NCBI GenBank assembly: GCA_900554685.1 | Contig: USIG01000021.1 | Coordinates: 1 to 20,421, forward strand | Direction: 5' to 3' | DNA length: 20,421 bases | From: an uncultured Cryptobacterium sp. | Lineage (GTDB): Bacteria > Actinomycetota > Coriobacteriia > Coriobacteriales > Eggerthellaceae | Shown here: piece by piece, positions 14,900 through 20,421 of the stretch | How the letters are laid out: every line of letters starts with the position of its first letter | How positions within the stretch are numbered: the first letter of the stretch is position 1 | The notes under the pieces: generated by a model | What the model was told of the DNA's origin: nothing | Databases searched by the model: none | Seen by the model: the letters and a program-made list of their open reading frames with translations, nothing else | Translations under genes and position numbers: made by a program

Positions 14900-15343
14900 T
14901 TATGCCAAGCGAGACTGCAACTCTTTTGCAGCTGCTGCCTTGTCGAAGTTACCGCCTGTCTTTTGAGTAAGCGCACCCATAACCTTACCCATTTCCTTTT
15001 TAGTTGCTGCGCCCGTTTCACTTAAAACCTGATCAATTAACGCAAGCAACTCATCACCGGATACTTGCTTGGGAAGATAGCTTTCCAAAATCTCAACCTG
15101 CTCGGTTAAGCGATCGGTGCGCTCTTGATCGTTGCCTGCCTTGATAGAGCCCTCAAGGGTTTCCTTGGTCTGCTTAATGGTGCGCTTTAACATGGCATCC
15201 ACATCAGCATCGGTGATTTCCCTGCGCTCGTTCACTTCGATATTCTTAATTTCACCGTGAACCTGACGCAGAATAGACAGACGGTTCTTGTCTCGTGCCT
15301 TCATAGCCGCTTTGATTTCATCTTGTAGTTCTTGGTAGTTCAT
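14900..15343 (-). CDS. GatB/YqeY-domain protein
   Basis: A 147-residue protein homologous to the tRNA-binding tail of the GatB subunit of Glu/Asp-tRNA amidotransferase; free-standing YqeY proteins are widespread and of uncertain function. Seen in order are LQDEIKAAMKARDKNRLSIL, then a charged region with DVDAMLKRTIKQ, then the C-terminal helical bundle ESYLPKQVSGDELLALIDQV and a GKVMGALTQKTGGNFDKAAA stretch typical of the family end. Start is ATG 15343 with AAAAGGAATGAT before it; the frame extends to 15409 but without a ribosome binding site. It is transcribed away from the membrane/kinase fusion, and its 3' end faces the long inverted repeat. Confidence 0.92.
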   Translation of the reverse strand: MNYQELQDEIKAAMKARDKNRLSILRQVHGEIKNIEVNERREITDADVDAMLKRTIKQTKETLEGSIKAGNDQERTDRLTEQVEILESYLPKQVSGDELLALIDQVLSETGAATKKEMGKVMGALTQKTGGNFDKAAAAKELQSRLA

Positions 15344-15398
15344 ATCATTCCTTTTCTTTGTGCCCTCTAAAGCACATAACCTTCTCATAATCAATCCC

Positions 15399-15404
15399 AT
15401 TATA
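15399..15404 (-). promoter_or_regulatory. Candidate -10 box of the yqeY promoter
   Basis: A minus-strand TATAAT lies about 55 bp before the yqeY start, in the divergent gap 15344-15674. The -35 region is not recognisable, so this is a tentative call. Confidence 0.4.
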
Positions 15405-15498
15405 CTCACATCGTCGAGGTCCTATGCGAGCCTCACACGTAAGCTTCAGGTATCCTAAAGTATCCCGCTCTTGCAAAGATGTCTTTGTATGAGAATTA

Positions 15499-15528
15499 TT
15501 CTTGGGAAGAAACCAGCAAGCGTATAAT
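15499..15528 (+). promoter_or_regulatory. Candidate promoter of the membrane/kinase fusion gene
   Basis: TTCTTG (15499-15504), 18-bp spacer, TATAAT (15523-15528), leaving a ~140-nt leader before the GTG at 15675. The leader contains no hairpin I could recognise. The rest of the divergent gap holds only the yqeY -10 candidate. Confidence 0.45.
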
Positions 15529-15674
15529 ACAGCTATCCCTTTTATGCAAATATGTATTTCCCTTTCGCAGAAGCGACTTGTCTACCTATGCTGCTATGCT
15601 CATTGGTAGAGCTTATGTTGTGCTTACTCGACTGGGCTTATACACACAAACCCCCGATACGAGAAAGGAACCTT

Positions 15675-17120
15675 GTGGGTTTTACTAATCGCTGGCACGC
15701 ATTTTTTGATCGAACTGTTCCCAATATCATCTTGCGTATGATAGTTATGGTTTGTGGACTAGCTTTTGTTGCTGCCTCGGTTGGTTTAACACGAGCAACT
15801 GGATTAGGAACATCTCCTATCTCCTGTGTTCCTACCACCCTTTCCTTCTTCACGCCCCTTACCATTGGCGGCTGGACCTTTGTTATGAATGTCCTTTTCG
15901 TTGTATTGCAAATTATTTTGCTCAGGCGTGATTTCAAGATTGTTCAGCTGTTACAGATCCCCTACGTTTTTGTGTTTTCAGCCTTGATCGACTTGTTTGT
16001 ACCGATCTTTGCAGTTGTTCCCATGCCAAACTATCTCGTTCAGCTTTTCTTTAGCATCGTGGGCTGTTTCATGACTGCTTTTGGCGTGTTCCTTCAGGTA
16101 AAAGCAAGTTTTCTTACTCTTCCCGGTGAAGGCATTGTTCTCAGTGTTGCCAAAGTATCCAAATGGCCGTTTCCTAAATGTAAAATAGGTTTTGACGCAA
16201 GCAACGTGATAGTTGCCACTGTTGCTTCCCTTGTTGCAATGGGAGGTCTCTATGGTGTCCGAGAAGGCACTATTATCTCCGCGCTTGCCGTAGGCGCTAT
16301 CGTAGGATTATTTAACAGAATTTTTTCTCACTTCGAAAAGTTTTGCCCAATCAAAGGCCATATCACCCTTACGGCAACAACTATGGCATCACCAGACGAA
16401 GCATCTGCAGAAGGAACCTCGGCCACAAAGCCTCGCAGTGCAGAAAACCCCGCACAAACACCTTTGGTTATCACGATTTCTCGTCAATTTGGATCGGGCG
16501 GGCGTGAAATAGGACAAACTATCGGCAAGCATCTTCATATCCCGGTATTTGATCGCTCACTTATTGAGCTTACCGCCAAAGAATCGGGACTTACCCCCGA
16601 CTACGTTAAAACCCACGAGCAAGAAGTACGCCGCGGCATAATGTATAACCTCTATATGCAAAGCTATGCAAGCTTTGGCATCGAGCCTACCCAAACCGAC
16701 GAGTTATGGCTTGCACAAGCGCGTGCCATCACCCGCATCGCCGATCAGGGAAGCTGCGTTATTGTGGGTCGCTGCGCTGGCGCCGTACTGCACGATCGAC
16801 CCAATGTTTTCAATGTCTTCGTTCATGCTCCCCTTGTTCCCCGCATTGGAAGGGTTATGAAGCGCGAAAACGTTGACCATATGAAAGCTGCCGAAATGAT
16901 TGAAAAGGTAGACAAGGAGCGCAAAGAGCACTGCGAGCAATACGTAGGATCACACTGGACCGACATCAATTCCTACCACTTGGCTATCGATTCAAGCGTT
17001 ATCGGAGTGGAAGATTCCGCTTCCTTGATTGCAAAACTCGCTCAGCATGCCTATCCCGAGGCACCACTAACGCCAACTCCTAAAAAGCCCACCCAACCAA
17101 GTGCACATAAAGAGCGCTAA
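15675..17120 (+). CDS. YczE/YitT-type membrane domain fused to cytidylate-kinase-like domain
   Basis: A two-part protein of 481 residues. Residues ~18-210 form about five or six membrane segments of the YczE/YyaS (DUF6198) type, with 'T.LGTSPIScvPttLs.fTplTiG.WtF..N' and later LQIPYVFVFSALIDLF and LPGEGIVLSVAK. After a polar Ala/Ser/Thr/Pro-rich linker (about 235-262) comes a cytidylate-kinase-like domain (PF13189 type) starting VITISRQFGSGGREIGQTIG (about 265), with the P-loop variant SRQFGSGG, then VIVGRCAGAVL and VFVHAPLVPRI. The domain resembles CMP kinase but its substrate is unproven; the pairing suggests phosphorylation linked to a membrane transporter. I prefer the GTG at 15675, with AAAGGA 6 nt before it; an ATG at 15552 would add 41 residues but has no ribosome binding site. 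gltX follows 44 nt later. Confidence 0.8.
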   Translation: MGFTNRWHAFFDRTVPNIILRMIVMVCGLAFVAASVGLTRATGLGTSPISCVPTTLSFFTPLTIGGWTFVMNVLFVVLQIILLRRDFKIVQLLQIPYVFVFSALIDLFVPIFAVVPMPNYLVQLFFSIVGCFMTAFGVFLQVKASFLTLPGEGIVLSVAKVSKWPFPKCKIGFDASNVIVATVASLVAMGGLYGVREGTIISALAVGAIVGLFNRIFSHFEKFCPIKGHITLTATTMASPDEASAEGTSATKPRSAENPAQTPLVITISRQFGSGGREIGQTIGKHLHIPVFDRSLIELTAKESGLTPDYVKTHEQEVRRGIMYNLYMQSYASFGIEPTQTDELWLAQARAITRIADQGSCVIVGRCAGAVLHDRPNVFNVFVHAPLVPRIGRVMKRENVDHMKAAEMIEKVDKERKEHCEQYVGSHWTDINSYHLAIDSSVIGVEDSASLIAKLAQHAYPEAPLTPTPKKPTQPSAHKER

Positions 17121-17164
17121 TCGTTTATTATCTAAGCGCTACATAAATATGAAAGGATAACTCT

Positions 17165-18661
17165 ATGAGCGATCAGTCAAAGCCTGTCCGTGTACGCTTT
17201 GCGCCCTCTCCCACCGGAGAGCTCCACATCGGTGGTGCCCGTACCGCAATCTATAATTGGGCCTTTGCAAAAGCTATGGGCGGCTCTTTTATTCTTCGTA
17301 TCGAAGATACCGACCCTGAACGTTCCACCGAGGAAAATAAACAGGTTATTTTACGCGCCTTAAAATGGCTGGGACTTACCTGGGATGAAGGCCCCGAAGT
17401 AGGAGGCGAGTTTGGTCCTTATCTTCAAACTCAGCGCTTTGATACCTACAAAGAAGCCCTTGAGCGCCTCAAAGAGCGCGATGCAGTCTATCCCTGCTTC
17501 TGCACAAAAGAAGAACTTGATGCTAAGCGTGCTGCTGCTGAAAAAAGTGAAGGTGGTTATTCAGGCTACGATCGCACCTGTCGCGGTCTGAGCAAAGAAG
17601 AAGCCCAACGCCGAATTGATGCAGGGGAGCCTCATGTTTGGCGTTTGAAGGTACCCGAAGATCACGGTCCAATCGAATTTCATGATGCGGTTTATGGTGA
17701 TATGTCATTTCCCGCTGATGTCATGGATGACATGATCTTAGTTCGCACCGATGGAAGCCCCACCTATAACTTTGCAGTGGTGTGCGACGACGCAAACATG
17801 CATATCACCCATGTAATTCGTGGTGATGACCATCTTTCCAACACGCCTCGTCAGATTCTTATCTATGAAGCACTGGGCTATGAAATTCCAACTTTTGCCC
17901 ATCTCTCTATGATCTTAGGTTCCGACGGGCGCAAGCTTTCAAAGCGTCGCAATGCTACCTCTGTTGAGCAATATCAGGCAATGGGATACCTGCCCGATGC
18001 CCTGGTTAATTTCCTCGCTTTGCTTGGTTGGTCGCTTGATGGCGAAACCACCCTTATCCCTCGCGAGGTACTCTGCAAAGAATTCAGTCTAGATCGCATC
18101 ACCCGCAAAGACGCTATCTTTGATGAGACGAAACTTGACTGGATGAATGGCGAATACATCAAGACCATGGGTGCACGTGCTTGGGTGGATGCCGTTGCTC
18201 CTTTCTTAATTGAAGCCGGGCTTACCACAGAAGATGCCATCAAAGAGCATCACGATTGGTATGAAAAGCTCTACCCTCTGGTAGCTGAACGCATGAAGCG
18301 CTTAACCGAAGCACCAGAAAAGCTTGCCTTTATCTTTGATGGTCCGAAGGTAACCTTAGATGAAAAGTCAGTTCAGAAAAATCTGCTTAAAGAAGGCTGC
18401 CGTGCTGAAGAAGTACTTAAAGAGGTACGTGCCATCCTTGCTGATGAGTCCATTGAGTGGAAATGCGATCCCCTGCAAGACACTTGCCGTGAATTAGTGG
18501 ACAAGTTAGGCCTGAAAGCAAAGCTCATCTTCCAACCAATCCGTGTTGCCGTTACGGGCTCTCAGGTATCTCCTCCACTTTTTGAATCTATTGAACTGAT
18601 GAAGCGCAGCGATGTTGTCGCGCGACTTGACTACACTCTTTCAGAGGTTTTTGGTGCCTAA
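17165..18661 (+). CDS. gltX: Glutamyl-tRNA synthetase
   Basis: Class I aminoacyl-tRNA synthetase charging glutamate onto tRNA. The 498-residue protein begins VRFAPSPTGELHIGGARTAI, holding the HIGH-type signature (HIGG, about 19), then LRIEDTDPERST, the amino-acid site region YNFAVVCDDANMHITHVIRG and the KMSKS-type motif GRKLSKRRNA (about 255). The C-terminal half is the helical anticodon-binding domain. Length is typical of bacterial GltX. The ATG at 17165 is preceded by AAAGGA at 7-nt spacing. A free-standing GatB/YqeY protein is nearby, but whether GltX is discriminating cannot be told from motifs. The iron-sulfur gene starts inside its last codons. Confidence 0.97.
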   Translation: MSDQSKPVRVRFAPSPTGELHIGGARTAIYNWAFAKAMGGSFILRIEDTDPERSTEENKQVILRALKWLGLTWDEGPEVGGEFGPYLQTQRFDTYKEALERLKERDAVYPCFCTKEELDAKRAAAEKSEGGYSGYDRTCRGLSKEEAQRRIDAGEPHVWRLKVPEDHGPIEFHDAVYGDMSFPADVMDDMILVRTDGSPTYNFAVVCDDANMHITHVIRGDDHLSNTPRQILIYEALGYEIPTFAHLSMILGSDGRKLSKRRNATSVEQYQAMGYLPDALVNFLALLGWSLDGETTLIPREVLCKEFSLDRITRKDAIFDETKLDWMNGEYIKTMGARAWVDAVAPFLIEAGLTTEDAIKEHHDWYEKLYPLVAERMKRLTEAPEKLAFIFDGPKVTLDEKSVQKNLLKEGCRAEEVLKEVRAILADESIEWKCDPLQDTCRELVDKLGLKAKLIFQPIRVAVTGSQVSPPLFESIELMKRSDVVARLDYTLSEVFGA

Positions 18662-19778
18662 TTCCCACGAAATACCACAAGCTGAGCCCTCTTCGCCTGA
18701 TCAAGAGCACGAAGAGGGCCTCGCTGAGCAGGAAAATAAACGAGAAGAAATTGCGGCACTGCCTTCTTGGTGCACTGCTCCTCAGGGCTCTGGCTGCAAT
18801 CGCTGCGTTGCTGCCTGCCCCCATCAAGCAATTACCCTCAACGAAAACGGCCCTTACCTTGACGAGAGCCGCTGCACTCGCTGTGGCATCTGCTGTGGTG
18901 TTTGTGATGCGTTCGCCTGGAGCCGCATTACCTTAGAAGATCTTGCAAAGCGCTGTGAAAATGAAGCGCACTCAGAAGGCTTTATCTGCTTTACCTGCAA
19001 CGAACATATTTTTGAAGGAGTTGCCCCTCGAAGCAATGTGATCGTGCTTCCCTGCCTTGCAAGCGTTCCTCCGGAGTTTTGGAGCTATATCCTTGCTAAA
19101 GGTCTATCAGTTGAGCTTTTTCTCGATCCTTCCTATTGTGAGACCTGCAGTGTTGCAGGGGCCAATGCATCTGCTTTGTTTGAATATGCAATCAACCAGG
19201 CACAAACATGGACCGAAAGAAGTATTTCTTCTGCACCCTACATCCCCGAGCGAGAATCGCTCCTCTCGCTCTACGCCAACGTAGACGAAGGAAGCAGACG
19301 CGATTTATTGGCAGTTCTCGCAAACGAAGGTAAAGATATCGCAACGGGAAAACATCGCCAACGCAATGCAGGCACCATCGATTCATTTCATGAAAGCCAA
19401 GAGCGTTTTCGCGCGCAAGGCAGAATCAAAGCCGCCGAGCAAAATGAACATATCCCTGAGGCACTCAGACAGAAGCAAAAATGGCCTCGACAAACCCTTA
19501 TCGTAGAAGCGGCACGATCATTGCCTGAAAAAGCGCCGAATCTTGAGCGCTACGCATCAACTACTGACTATGATCTCTGCCAGAAAACAAAGAGCTGTGT
19601 TAACGCTTGTCCTACAGGTGCGCGACAATGTAATGAAGAGGGTTATCCTGTAGTTGATAGTACGCGTTGTATTGCATGCGGTATCTGCGTTTCCGTATGC
19701 CCTCACAACGCCTGCTCATACCGCACTCTCAGTGCTTACGAGTACTGCGAAAGGACCCCTCATGGCAAAGAATCCTGA
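18654..19778 (+). CDS. Multi-cluster 4Fe-4S ferredoxin-domain protein
   Basis: A 374-residue soluble protein with two ferredoxin regions. The first has CTAPQGSGCNRCVAACPHQA (about 40; CX7CX2CX3CP) and CTRCGICCGVC (about 74). The second, near the C-terminus, has LCQKTKSCVNACPTGA (about 307), with one cysteine fewer than a normal motif, and CIACGICVSVCPHNAC (about 339). Between them GFICFTCNEHIF, VIVLPCLASV and CETCSVAGA form a domain resembling the Cys-rich electron-carrier part of MvhD/HdrA-type proteins. No membrane segment or Tat signal is seen, so it is likely cytoplasmic. I choose the GTG at 18654, which overlaps the gltX stop by 8 bp and follows AGAGG at 6 nt; an ATG at 18612 is possible. 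Its redox partner and role are unknown. The next gene starts within its last codons. Confidence 0.75.
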   Translation: MPNSHEIPQAEPSSPDQEHEEGLAEQENKREEIAALPSWCTAPQGSGCNRCVAACPHQAITLNENGPYLDESRCTRCGICCGVCDAFAWSRITLEDLAKRCENEAHSEGFICFTCNEHIFEGVAPRSNVIVLPCLASVPPEFWSYILAKGLSVELFLDPSYCETCSVAGANASALFEYAINQAQTWTERSISSAPYIPERESLLSLYANVDEGSRRDLLAVLANEGKDIATGKHRQRNAGTIDSFHESQERFRAQGRIKAAEQNEHIPEALRQKQKWPRQTLIVEAARSLPEKAPNLERYASTTDYDLCQKTKSCVNACPTGARQCNEEGYPVVDSTRCIACGICVSVCPHNACSYRTLSAYEYCERTPHGKES

Positions 19779-20421
19779 TCCTTCATATTGGGGAAATCCG
19801 CCACAAACCCCTACAAGGCATAGCTCTTCCACCCACTCTGAGCATCCCGCACAGCCAGTTCAGTCAGTAGAGCCCACGCAGCCTACCCAGTCGCTAGAGC
19901 CAACAACGCCGTTTACGCCTGCACCTTCCCGAAAGCATCGAGGCTGCATCATCGCAGTGATCATAGCTCTTATCCTGGTAGTTTCTTTGGGGATTGCTGG
20001 CTGTGTTGCCTGTACAAACTTGCTAGATTCTCGCGTTTCCTATCAAACAAATCAAAGCTACCCCTTTGCCTTGCAGCCCAGTACGCCTGAACCATCAACA
20101 AACGCAGAAAATTCCCTTAATAACGAGTTTTTCCGCGATGCGTTCGATCTTGATGAGGCCACCCCTAATTCTTCACTAAGCACCGATGAGCTTAACAGCA
20201 TCCAGTCTTCCTATTTTTCCGACAGCACCAAAGAACCTAATGAAGAAGGTTTCTATTCCGATGGCGTATATTTTGTGGGAAACGATTTGCCAGAAGGAAG
20301 CTATTGGTTTACCGGAGAGGATGATTCCCTTTCGTTTTTCTTCATCCTCGACCCCACCGAAAACAACAACACCTATGACGTGGTCCATATCAACAATTAC
20401 TATGGGCACAATCTCATGGAG
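19762..20421 (+). CDS. Membrane-anchored exported protein with proline/glutamine-rich N-terminus, 3'-truncated by window edge
   Basis: An open frame from ATG 19762 to the window end (220 codons visible, no stop), overlapping the end of the iron-sulfur gene by 17 bp, with AAAGGA 6 nt before the ATG. Residues 1-60 are Pro/Gln/Thr/Ser-rich and carry a 9-residue tandem repeat (QSVEPTQPT then QSLEPTTPF, about 34-51). A basic patch RKHRG precedes one membrane segment (about 62-85), so the N-terminus is probably cytoplasmic and the rest outside. After a Ser/Asn/Glu-rich stalk, residues ~162-200 (GFYSDGVYFVGNDLPEGSYW then FTG) look like the start of the 'G.Y.VG.DiPaGtY.i' beta domain seen in many Gram-positive exported proteins. 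The family's function is unknown. It was not possible to see its C-terminus. Confidence 0.75.
   Translation, partial: MAKNPDPSYWGNPPQTPTRHSSSTHSEHPAQPVQSVEPTQPTQSLEPTTPFTPAPSRKHRGCIIAVIIALILVVSLGIAGCVACTNLLDSRVSYQTNQSYPFALQPSTPEPSTNAENSLNNEFFRDAFDLDEATPNSSLSTDELNSIQSSYFSDSTKEPNEEGFYSDGVYFVGNDLPEGSYWFTGEDDSLSFFFILDPTENNNTYDVVHINNYYGHNLME

Noticed and set aside
15479..15688. 69-codon plus-strand frame before the membrane/kinase fusion
   Set aside because: No ribosome binding site, it spans the candidate promoter of the fusion gene, and it overlaps that gene's start in another frame.

Overview
The window looks like chromosome from a low-to-moderate-GC monoderm actinobacterium, most plausibly a Coriobacteriia relative (Atopobiaceae/Eggerthellaceae-like). 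The reasons are an actinobacterial-style primary sigma factor with a Lys/Ala/Thr-rich then acidic N-terminal tail, a TIGR01906/DUF1461 (Lit-like) membrane protein, a YczE-type membrane domain fused to a cytidylate-kinase-like domain, and AAGGA-type ribosome binding sites. The assignment to genus is not secure from sequence alone.

Layout. At 1-1064 (+) is the 3' part of an AlbA_2/Schlafen-type gene cut by the window edge. A long minus-strand block follows: an SLC13/ArsB-NhaD-type permease (1171-2334), rlmL (23S rRNA methyltransferase, 2465-4798), and a ParE/RelE-type toxin with its Phd/YefM antitoxin (4779-5442), which overlaps the rlmL start. At 5500-5800 a start-less coding remnant and a strong bidirectional terminator separate this from rpoD (5884-7284), priA (7370-9952) and metK (10113-11378), also on the minus strand. 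The right half is mostly plus strand: a second remnant with a good promoter inside it, then a TetR regulator, a glutathionylspermidine-synthase-like ATP-grasp enzyme and a Lit-like membrane protein (11866-14675), apparently one operon. A long imperfect inverted repeat (14686-14880) sits between this operon and the convergent yqeY gene (14900-15343, minus). From 15675 onward come the membrane/kinase fusion, gltX, a multi-cluster iron-sulfur protein overlapping gltX, and a membrane-anchored proline-rich exported protein that runs off the right edge.

The core genes (rpoD, priA, metK, rlmL, gltX) are housekeeping. The unusual content lies in and between them: (i) the 3' end of metK, stop codon included, appears repeated three more times downstream as ~33-bp degenerate tandem units; (ii) priA carries two low-complexity insertions built of tandem repeats (33-bp and 21-bp units); (iii) a ~195-bp inverted-repeat element lies between convergent genes; (iv) a toxin-antitoxin pair is translationally interlocked with rlmL; (v) a TetR/ATP-grasp/Lit-like cluster could be a small regulated ligase-plus-membrane-acyltransferase system of unknown role.

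No tRNA, rRNA, CRISPR array, complete insertion sequence or replication origin was recognised.
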